Shown: positions 24,974 through 33,043 of the stretch, one piece after another | How the letters are laid out: every line of letters begins with the position of its first letter | How positions within the stretch are numbered: position 1 is the first letter of the stretch | Assembly: GCA_017303855.1 (NCBI GenBank) | Contig: JAFLBL010000001.1 | Location: 439,978-503,977 of the forward strand | Source: Chitinophagales bacterium | Lineage (GTDB): Bacteria > Bacteroidota > Bacteroidia > Chitinophagales > Chitinophagaceae | Direction: 5' to 3' | Length of the DNA: 64,000 bases | Notes under the pieces: generated by a model | The model's database searches: none | Told to the model about the DNA's origin: nothing | What the model saw: only the letters and a program-made list of their open reading frames with translations | Translations under genes and position numbers: made by a program

Positions 24974-25600
24974 ATGAGAATTCTGTTTGTCTTTTTGTTA
25001 GTCTCACTGCTGAACGTCCTGTCTGCCACCGCGCAGGAGAAAGAAATACCTGTGCCCCTTAAGACAGATACGGTTCCTCCCGTTAAACAAAAACTAAGCG
25101 GCAGCAGCCGGTATGATTCTGCCATGAAGGCCCATAGTCCTCGTACCGCGGCCATCCGCTCCGCGATGTTACCCGGGCTTGGACAGATATACAATAAAAA
25201 ATACTGGAAACTGCCCATTGTCTATGGTGCCTTGGGTACCTGTGGCGGTATTTTTTTGTATAACCTGAAAAACTACCGCGATACCCGTTTTGCCTACCGG
25301 GTAAAATACAATATGGCCTATAACCGGACCGACTCCGCCCTTTATCCGCAGATCCGGAATAACCTGAAACCACTGGATATTGAATCCCTGCGCTACTACC
25401 GGAACTCATTCCGGCGGGACATTGACTACTCTGTTCTTTTCTTTATTCTCATCTGGGGTCTCAATGTGGTGGATGCCACGGTGGATGCCCATCTGAAAAG
25501 TTTTGACGTAAGTCCCGAGCTCAGTCTCCGGGTAAAACCCGGTTACAGTGATATGGCAAAGACCAAGGGCCTCAGCCTGCTGTTAAAAATCGGTAAATAA
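24974..25600 (+). CDS. DUF5683 domain protein
   Basis: A 208-residue exported or membrane protein: signal-like MRILFVFLLVSLLNVLSATA, then a proline-rich linker, the typical RSAMLPGLGQIYNKKYWKLP motif (about 55-75), two hydrophobic helices (VYGALGTCGGIFLYNL and VLFFILIWGLNVVDATVDAH), and a C-terminal strand SFDVSPELSLRVKPG. DUF5683 is a Bacteroidota family of unknown function, usually located right after parB and before dapB, as here. Membrane association is inferred from the helices. It starts 6 bases after parB and is surely cotranscribed. Confidence 0.87.
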   Translation: MRILFVFLLVSLLNVLSATAQEKEIPVPLKTDTVPPVKQKLSGSSRYDSAMKAHSPRTAAIRSAMLPGLGQIYNKKYWKLPIVYGALGTCGGIFLYNLKNYRDTRFAYRVKYNMAYNRTDSALYPQIRNNLKPLDIESLRYYRNSFRRDIDYSVLFFILIWGLNVVDATVDAHLKSFDVSPELSLRVKPGYSDMAKTKGLSLLLKIGK

Positions 25601-25639
25601 ATCCGTGCCAGTACGGGTCAGCCGGCATCCCGGATTAAT

Positions 25640-25647
25640 TACATTTG
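25640..25647 (+). promoter_or_regulatory. Putative -7 element for dapB
   Basis: TACATTTG matches TAnnTTTG, 21 bases before the dapB ATG. No convincing -33 TTTG was found upstream. Confidence 0.45.
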
Positions 25648-25668
25648 TAATCAAGTAAACAATACGAC

Positions 25669-26385
25669 ATGAAAATTGCCCTGATTGGTTATGGCAAAAT
25701 GGGAAAAGCCATTGAAGAAATCGCCCTGCACCGCGGACATGAAATCCTGCTAAAAATTGATCAGCCCAACCTGCATGAATTCACCGCGGAGAAGCTGGCC
25801 ATGGCTGACGTGGCGATTGAATTCACCAGCCCGCACAGTGCATCTGAAAATGTAAAAAAGCTGCTGGACTTCGGCGTACCTGTTGTCTGTGGATCCACCG
25901 GCTGGACCGATCAGCTGGAAGAAATGAAAGCCCATTGTGCCGCCAGTAACGGGGCGTTTGCCTATTCCAGTAATTACAGTGTGGGGGTGAATATATTTTT
26001 TGAAATCAATAAAAAACTGGCAGCCCTGATGGCGCCGCACAATGAATACGAGGTAATTCTGGAAGAGATTCACCATACACAAAAAAAAGATGCACCCAGC
26101 GGTACGGCCATAACCCTGGCGGAACAGGTATTGCAGGACATAAAAAGAAAAAAACAATGGGTTAATGAACTCAGTGATAATCCGGAAGACCTTGAAATTA
26201 TCAGTCAGCGGGAAGATCCGGCTCCCGGCACACACAGTGTAAAATATTCATCTGTTATTGATACCATTGAAATCACGCATACCGCTCATAACCGTACCGG
26301 GTTTGCCACGGGTGCGGTACTGGCGGCTGAATTTCTCAAAGACAGGAAAGGATTTTTTACAATGAAAGATGTATTGGGTTTATAA
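25669..26385 (+). CDS. dapB: 4-hydroxy-tetrahydrodipicolinate reductase DapB
   Basis: Reduces hydroxytetrahydrodipicolinate with NAD(P)H in lysine/DAP synthesis. The 238-residue length is typical of the short Bacteroidota form. Visible: the N-terminal Rossmann loop IGYGKMGKAIEEIA (6-19), VAIEFTSPHSASENV, CGSTGWTDQ, SSNYSVGVNIFF, and the catalytic EEIHHTQKKDAPSGTA. Near the end is HTAHNRTGFATGAVLAAEFL. DapB acts just before DapD (7.5 kb), but the genes are apart here. A histidine kinase gene begins 3 bases after the stop, so the two likely share a transcript. Confidence 0.96.
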   Translation: MKIALIGYGKMGKAIEEIALHRGHEILLKIDQPNLHEFTAEKLAMADVAIEFTSPHSASENVKKLLDFGVPVVCGSTGWTDQLEEMKAHCAASNGAFAYSSNYSVGVNIFFEINKKLAALMAPHNEYEVILEEIHHTQKKDAPSGTAITLAEQVLQDIKRKKQWVNELSDNPEDLEIISQREDPAPGTHSVKYSSVIDTIEITHTAHNRTGFATGAVLAAEFLKDRKGFFTMKDVLGL

Positions 26386-26388
26386 TAC

Positions 26389-28191
26389 ATGTTGCGAAAA
26401 GGAATCATCATATTATGTTTAATCCTGAGTAACCGGTTATCCGCACAGGTAAATACGGACAGCCTGCACGCCGTAATAAATTCCGGCGTATCGTATCGTG
26501 AACAAATAAACGCTTCGCTGAAACTCCTCGAAAACTTTCAACTAAAAAACTTTGACAGTACACTGATTGAAGGTAAACGGGCGCTCGGCATAGCACGGAA
26601 AAATACAGACTCTGTAAGTGTGGCTGAAATCATGCGGCATGTTGGTGTAGCCAGTTATTTCAAAGGGAATTATGACGTGGCAGCAGTGAATTTCCAATCG
26701 GCTATAGCGATTCTTGAAAAAGCGAATCAACCGGCCAAATTAGCCCCGGTTTATAATGAACTGGCTAAATTGTACAGGAAAACCAGAAATCTAGACCGGG
26801 CCTTGCAGAATTACAACAAAGCCGATGCCTTATATCGTCAGCTTAAAGACAGCACCGGCATCGCCATGATTCTGAACGAATCGGGTGTGGTTTTTGAATA
26901 CAGGGAAGATTTTGCAGAAGCGATAAATCGCTATACCGCCTCCCTGGAGATAGCCGAAAAGAAAGGAGATTCGCTCAGTGTTTCGTACTCGCTTAGCAAT
27001 ATTGCTGGCGTGTATGTAATTCAGAAAAAATATGATGTGGCAGAAAAAAACCTGCTACGCGCACTGTCGATCAGGGAAATGCTGAAAGACAGTTTCGCAA
27101 TAGCCCTCACCTATTCCGATCTTGGTGTGGCGATGAATGGCAAGGGAGACTTTCCTAAAGCCATAGGTTACCTCGAAAAAAGTAACCAGATGGCGGAAAA
27201 GCTGAAGTACCCGGAGCTGCAATCCAATAATTACAATGAATTATCCGCCATCGCCCAAAAACAGGGAGATTTTCAGCATGCTTTTTCTTATTTTCTGAAA
27301 AGATCTGCATTGAGGGACAGTCTGTATGCACTTGAAAAAACAAAACAAATTGAAGAACTGAATGCCAAATATGAAACGGCACAACGAGAACAGGAAATAC
27401 AGCATCAAAAAAATAAAATCCGCGTACAAAAGCTGCTGATGGCTGGCATTTCAGGATTGGTAATACTCACTTCCTTATTGCTGGTATCCTGGTACCGTCG
27501 TAATAAACTCCGCCAGGAAACAGCCATGAAAACGGAGCTTATGCAACAGCAGGAAATGGCCATCCGTGCTGTAATGGAAGCAGAGGAAAATGAACGGCAA
27601 CGGATTGCCAAGGACCTGCATGATGGAGTGGGTCAGATGATGAGTGCGGCCAAAATGAATCTCTCGGCATTTGAATCCGAATTAGCCTTTACCACCGAAG
27701 AACAACGGAAGTCCTTTGAAAAAGTTATCAACCTGGTGGATGAGAGTTGCCGCGAAGTACGTACGGTTTCTCACGTGATGATGCCCAATGCCCTTCTGAA
27801 AAATAATCTCGGCGATGCAATCCGCGAATTTACCGGCAAACTCAATCAGAAGAACCTGCGTGTGGAAGTTTACACCGAAGGTCTTGAGCACCGGCTGGAT
27901 TCCAATATTGAAACCATGCTGTACCGGGTGGTACAGGAATGTGTCAATAATACCATTAAGCATTCCGGTGCCAGCACACTGGACATTTCCCTGATCCGGG
28001 ACAAAGACGGTATCAGCGGCACCATTGAAGACAACGGCAAAGGGTTTGATTCTTCCGATCCGGAAAAACTGAAAGGTATTGGCATTAAAAATATCAGTTC
28101 CCGTATAGAATACCTGAAAGGTACGGTCGACTTCGACTCTGCACCGGGAAGAGGGACGGTGGTTGCAGTGCATATTCCTATCGGGAGTTGA
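26389..28191 (+). CDS. TPR-containing sensor histidine kinase (HisKA_3/NarL-partner type)
   Basis: A 600-residue kinase. It has a signal-like N-terminus (LRKGIIILCLILSNRLSAQ), about six to seven tetratricopeptide repeats (about 70-310; for example AKLYRKTRNLDRALQNYNKA, GDFPKAIGYLEKSNQ), a coiled coil, one membrane helix (LLMAGISGLVILTSLLLVSW, about 346-365), a second coiled coil, and the kinase core: phosphoacceptor His411 in KDLHDGVGQM, N-box VVQECVNNTIKHSG, G1 DNGKGFD and G2 GIGIKNISSR. The TPR sensor would be periplasmic. Partner: the response regulator after it. The TGA stop is formed within a repeat sequence that follows. The stimulus is unknown. Confidence 0.92.
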   Translation: MLRKGIIILCLILSNRLSAQVNTDSLHAVINSGVSYREQINASLKLLENFQLKNFDSTLIEGKRALGIARKNTDSVSVAEIMRHVGVASYFKGNYDVAAVNFQSAIAILEKANQPAKLAPVYNELAKLYRKTRNLDRALQNYNKADALYRQLKDSTGIAMILNESGVVFEYREDFAEAINRYTASLEIAEKKGDSLSVSYSLSNIAGVYVIQKKYDVAEKNLLRALSIREMLKDSFAIALTYSDLGVAMNGKGDFPKAIGYLEKSNQMAEKLKYPELQSNNYNELSAIAQKQGDFQHAFSYFLKRSALRDSLYALEKTKQIEELNAKYETAQREQEIQHQKNKIRVQKLLMAGISGLVILTSLLLVSWYRRNKLRQETAMKTELMQQQEMAIRAVMEAEENERQRIAKDLHDGVGQMMSAAKMNLSAFESELAFTTEEQRKSFEKVINLVDESCREVRTVSHVMMPNALLKNNLGDAIREFTGKLNQKNLRVEVYTEGLEHRLDSNIETMLYRVVQECVNNTIKHSGASTLDISLIRDKDGISGTIEDNGKGFDSSDPEKLKGIGIKNISSRIEYLKGTVDFDSAPGRGTVVAVHIPIGS

Positions 28192-28207
28192 GATGTTGAT
28201 GTGTTGA

Positions 28208-28285
28208 GTTGTTGAGGTGTTTAGGTGTTTAGCCAGCAGAGTCGTCAAAAATCTCTACAACTAAACAACTAAACACCTCAACAAC
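28208..28285. repeat. 25-bp inverted repeat forming a hairpin between kinase and regulator genes
   Basis: The arms at 28208-28232 and 28261-28285 are complementary at 24 of 25 bases (left arm begins GTTGTTGAGGTGTTTAG), with a 28-base loop. The words are those of the dispersed TTGAGTTGTTGAGTTGTTTAG family. Such a stem could lower read-through from kinase to regulator or stabilise the kinase mRNA. Confidence 0.75.
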
Positions 28286-28422
28286 TAAACGCTTAAACAA
28301 CACTCCCTCCTTTAACATTTCCACAACTGCAATTCCACCCTCCCCTGCATCTGTTTTGGAAAATAATGAACATGACAGCCACCAAAACTGAAATTGAAGT
28401 ATCTTACAAGCCAATACCCACC

Positions 28423-29061
28423 ATGAACCGGAAAATCACGTTGGCTTTGGTTGACGATCACCAGATTGTAATTGACGGACTACTGAGTCTGCTGAAAGGC
28501 CATGATCATTTCAAACTGGTATTTGCCACAACCGACCCCACCCAAGTATTGACAAAGATGGGCGAAACGCCGGTTGACATCCTGCTTACCGATGTAATGA
28601 TGCCCGGCCTACCCGGCAATGAACTTGCTAAAAAAGTAAGAGAAAGATTCCCGGCGGTACGCATCCTGGCTTTATCCATGAGCGGACAAGGCGACCTGGT
28701 GAATGAGATGATCAATGATGCCGACATTTCCGGCTATGTGCTTAAAAATGTAGGCAAACAGGAACTGATCAGGGCTTTGGAAAAAATTGCCGGTGGCGGA
28801 ATATATTTCAGTGAGGAAGTAATCGCAGAACTGCAACGCAGCAGTGAGCGGAAGAAACAAAAAGAAGACGCGCATCTCACCGACCGTGAAATAGAGATCA
28901 TCCGTCTCATAGAAAAAGAATACAACAACAAACAAATAGCCGAAGAACTTTTTATCTCCGAACGCACGGTTGAAACTCACCGGAAAAATATTTTCCGGAA
29001 AACCAATACCAACAGCGTAATCGGTTTGGTGAAATATGCGTATGAGCATAAACTGATCTGA
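28423..29061 (+). CDS. NarL/FixJ-type response regulator
   Basis: A 212-residue regulator from ATG 28423. An earlier in-frame ATG at 28366 would add 19 residues that do not resemble the family. The receiver domain shows LVDDHQIVIDGL with the acidic pair, phosphoacceptor Asp57 in LLTDVMMPG, and the conserved YVLKNVGKQEL with the switch Lys. The C-terminal LuxR-type HTH reads LTDREIEIIRLIEKEYNNKQ, then IAEELFISERTVETHRKNI. It is the obvious partner of the upstream TPR kinase. Target genes are not evident. Confidence 0.94.
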   Translation: MNRKITLALVDDHQIVIDGLLSLLKGHDHFKLVFATTDPTQVLTKMGETPVDILLTDVMMPGLPGNELAKKVRERFPAVRILALSMSGQGDLVNEMINDADISGYVLKNVGKQELIRALEKIAGGGIYFSEEVIAELQRSSERKKQKEDAHLTDREIEIIRLIEKEYNNKQIAEELFISERTVETHRKNIFRKTNTNSVIGLVKYAYEHKLI

Positions 29062-29220
29062 TCGCCAGAAAGAAGCCCATTGGCATACACACAGTATGTA
29101 CACTTCTTTCATTAGTAAGACTAATTTCCCGGGAAACCGCTTAAAGCAATTGTCCGCCATTCATACAGATTCCGGGAAACGGAACCGGCAATACCTTAGC
29201 TTACTGGTAAATCAGAAACC

Positions 29221-30327
29221 ATGCGCCGACTTATTTTAGTACTGTTTTTTTCCGGTATTGCAGTAACCTACGCACAAATTACCCTGACAACCCCTCCCAG
29301 TGGTGGTAATAAAAAAGCGGCTGTAAGTGAACGGATTGGCATTACCGATGTCAGTATTCAGTATGACCGGCCGGGTGTAAAAGGACGTGAAGGAAAAGTA
29401 TGGGGGCAGCTTGTACCGGTCGGCTTTACAGATCCGGAATTCGGCAGTAGTAAATCTTCTCCCTGGCGGGCCGGTGCTAATGAAAATACGACCATTGAAT
29501 TTTCTACAGCCGTTATGATCGAAGACCAACCCCTGCCGGCCGGCAAATACGGCTTTTTTATTGCCTGGGCACCGGAAGAATGTACGTTGATTTTCTCCAG
29601 GAATGCTGGTTCATGGGGGCATTACTTTTATACCCAGCAAGAAGATGCATTGCGGGTAAAAGTAAAAACGGTAGCATTGGACAAATCCGTGGAGTGGCTC
29701 AAATATGAATTCAGCGACGAAACGGAAAACAGTGCGGTTATTTCACTGCAATGGGAGAAACTATCCATTCCATTCAAAGTAAAAGTGGATTATATCAACA
29801 CACAGATTGCTTCATTCCGGCAGGAACTGAGGACCGAAAGAGGATTCTTCTGGCTGAGCTGGAACCAGGCCGCACAATGGTGTCTGCAACATAATGTAAA
29901 CCTCGATGAAGCCCTGCTCTGGTCCGATTCTGCCACCAGTGCCGGTTTTGGAGGGGACAGGATTTTTGGCGCATGGGCCACCAAAGCACAGCTGTTACAA
30001 AAGCTGGGAAGACCGGAGGATGCCAATACGGTTATGAAAAAAGCATTGCCACTTGGCAGCATGACTGATTTGCATCAATACGGCAGGCAATTACTCGGGC
30101 TAAAAATGAAGAAAGAAGCTTTTGAAGTTTTTAAACTGAATTTTGACAAAAACCCAAACCAGTATACCACTTGTATGGGACTGACCCGCGGCTATTCAGC
30201 CCTTGGAGATTTTAAAAATGCCTTGAAATACGCCAACCTGGCTCTTCCCCTTGCACCAGATGAACAGAATAAAAAAGCACTACAGGCAATTTTGGAAAAA
30301 CTGAAAGAAGGAAAGGATATTAATTAA
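29221..30327 (+). CDS. DUF2911 domain protein with C-terminal TPR-like region
   Basis: A 368-residue secreted protein: signal peptide MRRLILVLFFSGIAVTYA, then the DUF2911 domain (about 25-190), with KAAVSERIGITDVSIQYDRP, GKVWGQLVPVG, WRAGANENTTIEFS, PLPAGKYGFFIA and FSRNAGSWGHYFY. The C-terminal half is helical with tetratricopeptide-like units (AWATKAQLLQKLGRPEDANT, GYSALGDFKNALKYANLALP). DUF2911 is abundant in Bacteroidota and its function is not known. It stands alone and is convergent with the TlpA-like gene. Confidence 0.88.
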   Translation: MRRLILVLFFSGIAVTYAQITLTTPPSGGNKKAAVSERIGITDVSIQYDRPGVKGREGKVWGQLVPVGFTDPEFGSSKSSPWRAGANENTTIEFSTAVMIEDQPLPAGKYGFFIAWAPEECTLIFSRNAGSWGHYFYTQQEDALRVKVKTVALDKSVEWLKYEFSDETENSAVISLQWEKLSIPFKVKVDYINTQIASFRQELRTERGFFWLSWNQAAQWCLQHNVNLDEALLWSDSATSAGFGGDRIFGAWATKAQLLQKLGRPEDANTVMKKALPLGSMTDLHQYGRQLLGLKMKKEAFEVFKLNFDKNPNQYTTCMGLTRGYSALGDFKNALKYANLALPLAPDEQNKKALQAILEKLKEGKDIN

Positions 30328-30402
30328 TAAAACAACTCTTCGCCATATTCTAACAACCAAGAGAAAGGCTGTTACTAACGACTCCTGATTAAAGACTATC
30401 GA

Positions 30403-31500
30403 CTAATTACAACCCAGAATTTCACATAGCTTGGCTTCCAGCGCAGGTCCACGGAGATTTTTTGCAATAATTTTTCCTTCAGGATCCAACAGGAAGTTCT
30501 GTGGGATACCCCTGACATTATACATAACAGCTACCGCATTATTCCAGAATTGCAAATCGCTTACATGTGTCCAGGTAAGTCCGTCGGCATGTATGGCTTC
30601 CAGCCATCTTTCCTTTTGTCCCGGACGATCAAGGGAAACGCCAAGTACGGTAAAATTTTTCGCACTGAACTTATTGAAATTTTCCACCACATTAGGATTC
30701 TCCTGACGGCAGGGGCCGCACCAGCTGGCCCAGAAATCGAGTAATACATATTTACCCCGGAAAGAAGAAAGTGCTACGGGAGCACCGGATGTATCGGCCT
30801 GTGTAAAATCCATTGCCAGGCTGCCAATGGACCCAATTTTGCTTTCAGCTATCATACCCGCCACTTGTTTTCCGACAGCCATTTTTTTCACCGATTCATC
30901 AAGTTTATTATAACGACCCTCCAGTTGCATGGGGTCTTCGTTAAAGGCATAGGTTGCCGATAAGATAAAAGCGGTTACCGGAGATTTCGGTTTTCCCTCC
31001 ACCAGGCTTTCTATATTCCGCTGAATGATTTCCTGCATATTCCGGTGTGTCATCAGCAGACTGTCGCGGCCGGGACCGGGCATGGTGCTGTTGATCACAC
31101 CAGCCAGTGTACTGTATTGCTGTGCCAGGGGTATAAAAGTTTTTACGAAAGAGGAAAAGTCATCATGTGAAGCAGAGCCTGTAATGACATAATCGCCTGG
31201 TTTGGCTTTATCTCCGGTAAGGCTGATTTTATTATTTTCCACAAACAACTCAACCGGACGCGGTTCATTACCTATAAACAAAAAACAAAGAACCGGTTCT
31301 TCGACAGCGCCTTTTAATTCAAATGCAGATCTTGAAATAACAGCGTTTGCCAGTTCGGTATTCTCCCCGTTTTTCACCATACGGATCGCAGTGCCATCGG
31401 GGAAGCCGGCGAGTTTACCTTGAATAGAAAATCCTTTTGGTGCAGGCTGCGCCAGCAAAGCCAGCGGAGCCAGTAATAAAATAAAAACGATTTTTTTCAT
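30403..31500 (-). CDS. TlpA-like thiol-disulfide oxidoreductase with DUF4369 N-terminus
   Basis: A 365-residue periplasmic protein. Signal MKKIVFILLLAPLALLAQP, an N-terminal beta domain of the DUF4369 type (FSIQGKLAGFPDGTAIRMVK), a helical middle, and a C-terminal thioredoxin-fold domain with ASWCGPCRQ (Cys261 and Cys264), DFTQADTSGAPVALSSFRGK and the cis-proline region RGIPQNFLLDPEGKI. Such proteins reduce disulfides in exported proteins or cytochrome maturation; the specific partner is unknown. It is 74 bases downstream of trpA on the same strand (its start is at 31500, trpA stops at 31575), so read-through from the trp operon is possible. Confidence 0.9.
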   Translation of the reverse strand: MKKIVFILLLAPLALLAQPAPKGFSIQGKLAGFPDGTAIRMVKNGENTELANAVISRSAFELKGAVEEPVLCFLFIGNEPRPVELFVENNKISLTGDKAKPGDYVITGSASHDDFSSFVKTFIPLAQQYSTLAGVINSTMPGPGRDSLLMTHRNMQEIIQRNIESLVEGKPKSPVTAFILSATYAFNEDPMQLEGRYNKLDESVKKMAVGKQVAGMIAESKIGSIGSLAMDFTQADTSGAPVALSSFRGKYVLLDFWASWCGPCRQENPNVVENFNKFSAKNFTVLGVSLDRPGQKERWLEAIHADGLTWTHVSDLQFWNNAVAVMYNVRGIPQNFLLDPEGKIIAKNLRGPALEAKLCEILGCN

Positions 31501-31574
31501 ACGTAACGATCCGTTTTACCCCTGTTTCGGGGAAATACAAAGGTAATTAAAGCTGCCGGACTTTCTGCATAGTC

Positions 31575-32345
31575 TCAGCCCCTGATGGACGAAAGAAACG
31601 CTTTTGTGGATGCATTAACATCTGTACTGTTTTCCAGGGCTTTAATATAGGCACTGCCAATAATACCTCCCGCTGTATGACGACAGACAGAATCAAACGA
31701 TGGTTTATCTTTAATCCCGAATCCCACCAGCACAGGGTTTTTGAGGGATAGCTGCTGCAGGCCTGCCAGGTACTCTTCTGCCGCCAGCCGGCTGTTTGTA
31801 CCCCCTGTAGTGGAAGAAGACGATACGGCATATAAAAAACCGCTGCTGAGACTATCCAGTTTCCTGACTCTTTCTTCCGATGTTTCCGGGGTTACCAGGA
31901 AAATAAAATCCAGTCCGTATTTTTTAATGACGGGGCCATATTCGTTTTCAAATTCAAATTCGGGGAGATCCGGTAAAATCAATCCATCAATACCCACTGC
32001 TGCCGCATCAGCGCAGAATTGTTCAAACCCGTATTGCAGCACCGGGTTCATATATCCCATCAGTACCACCGGTACTTGTATTTCTTTTCTGAAATCCCTG
32101 AGCTGTTCAAATAATATCCGGATCGTCATGCCATTGGCCAGGGCCACCGAACTGCTATGCTGAATTACGGGTCCATCAGCCAGCGGATCACTGTAGGGCA
32201 TCCCGAGTTCGATAAGATCGGCACCATGCGACTGGAGGGCACGCATAACAGGCAACGTATCGTGAAGTGCCGGGTAGCCTGCAGTACAGTAGACATTTAG
32301 TACACCCGCTTTTTTCTCCTGAAATAACTTATTAAGTCTGCTCAT
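31575..32345 (-). CDS. trpA: Tryptophan synthase alpha subunit
   Basis: Cleaves indole-3-glycerol phosphate to indole and glyceraldehyde 3-phosphate, channelling indole to TrpB. 256 residues, standard. Visible: VYCTAGYPALHDTLPV, catalytic Glu in DLIELGMPYSDPLADGPVIQ, catalytic Asp in GLILPDLPEFE, and FLYAVSSSSTTGGTNSRL followed by VGFGIKDK and GGIIGSAYIKALE for phosphate binding. It is the last trp gene and is separated from trpB by about 700 bases holding the DUF559 cassette, whereas trpB and trpA are normally adjacent. Whether trpA keeps efficient expression behind the cassette is an open point. Confidence 0.96.
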   Translation of the reverse strand: MSRLNKLFQEKKAGVLNVYCTAGYPALHDTLPVMRALQSHGADLIELGMPYSDPLADGPVIQHSSSVALANGMTIRILFEQLRDFRKEIQVPVVLMGYMNPVLQYGFEQFCADAAAVGIDGLILPDLPEFEFENEYGPVIKKYGLDFIFLVTPETSEERVRKLDSLSSGFLYAVSSSSTTGGTNSRLAAEEYLAGLQQLSLKNPVLVGFGIKDKPSFDSVCRHTAGGIIGSAYIKALENSTDVNASTKAFLSSIRG

Positions 32346-32377
32346 AAAATTCCGTTTAACCTATTCATTTCGTTACT

Positions 32378-32414
32378 ACCTCACCCCAACCCCTCTCCTT
32401 TAGGAGAGGGGCTA
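32378..32414 (+). repeat. Left terminal palindromic repeat of the DUF559 cassette
   Basis: ACCTCACCCCAA, then a perfect 9-bp stem CCCCTCTCC / GGAGAGGGG with loop TTTA (32390-32411). It is an inverted copy of the segment at 33004-33042. Confidence 0.8.
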
Positions 32415-32505
32415 GCCGCTGAAAGTTCAGACTGTCGAAAATGCCCGCAAAAAACCCTAAACAGAATTTTTTTCCTCCTGAGTTTTACGCTCTTTGCAAA
32501 TGTAT

Positions 32506-32913
32506 TTATTTCAAAGTAGTTTTCCCCTGTCTTAGATCCTTTGCAACAATCCGAATCTTATTTAAAACTAACCCGATGCTGTGTTCTACTTCGTAATTAC
32601 TGAATCGTAGTACTGACACACCAAGTTCTTCCATCCAAATTGTTCTCGCGGTATCATAGTCAGTATTGACATCCTCATTATGTACTGTGCCGTCCAGTTC
32701 AATCACCAACTTTATCTCATGGCAATAAAAATCCGCAATATATTCAATTAATGGATGTTGTCTTCTGAACTTTAATCCATCAAGTTTTTTGTTCCTAAGA
32801 AGCTCCCAAAGTACCGATTCGGTATACGTTTCCCGCTTTCTCAATGCCCTTGCCCGCTCATATAGTTCTCCAGAAGCTTCAATATGCAGATTCCTGTTAA
32901 AAGTGTTTCCCAT
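32506..32913 (-). CDS. DUF559 (Vsr-like, PD-(D/E)XK-related) endonuclease-domain protein
   Basis: A 135-residue protein almost wholly made of the DUF559 domain: RARALRKRETYTESVLWELL (20-39), LKFRRQHPLIEYIADFYCHE (47-66), and KLVIELDGTVHN (68-79). Asp61, Glu66, Glu72, Asp74 and His78 are candidates for the nuclease site of the Vsr/very-short-patch-repair-like fold. The end LGVSVLRFSNYEVEHSIG is also typical. Activity of DUF559 proteins is largely unproven. The gene is on the trp strand, in the middle of a cassette with palindromic ends, and has its own stop and start well apart from trpA and trpB. A transposition or homing role is inference. Confidence 0.85.
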   Translation of the reverse strand: MGNTFNRNLHIEASGELYERARALRKRETYTESVLWELLRNKKLDGLKFRRQHPLIEYIADFYCHEIKLVIELDGTVHNEDVNTDYDTARTIWMEELGVSVLRFSNYEVEHSIGLVLNKIRIVAKDLRQGKTTLK

Positions 32914-33003
32914 AAATTACAGGTTAAAAATTAATTCAAAAGTATTCCACTCTTCTTTTGAAAACCAGCCTGTCTACACACTTATTTAACGGATTTTTCT
33001 TCT

Positions 33004-33042
33004 CCCCCTCTCCTCAAGGAGAGGGGGCTGGGGGGTGAGGTG
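33004..33042 (-). repeat. Right terminal palindromic repeat of the DUF559 cassette
   Basis: A perfect 10-bp stem CCCCCTCTCC / GGAGAGGGGG with loop TCAA (33004-33027), followed by CTGGGGGGTGAGGTG. It ends one base before the trpB stop codon. Confidence 0.8.
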
Positions 33043-33043
33043 G

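Larger units (their letters stand above)
32378..33042. mobile_element. Candidate DUF559 cassette bounded by inverted palindromic repeats
   Basis: Two related segments in opposite orientation bracket a DUF559 gene. The left (32378-32414) reads ACCTCACCCC then CCCCTCTCC-TTTA-GGAGAGGGG. The right (33004-33042) on the opposite strand reads CACCTCACCCCCC then CCCCCTCTCC-TTGA-GGAGAGGGGG. The whole unit is about 665 bp and lies exactly between trpB (stop at 33044) and trpA (start at 32345), which are normally adjacent. The architecture is like a REP element with its associated nuclease. No target duplication could be judged by eye. Confidence 0.6.

Noticed and set aside
23000..25000. parS site near parAB
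   Set aside because: I searched by eye for TGTTTCACGTGAAACA-like palindromes and found none; absence is not proof.
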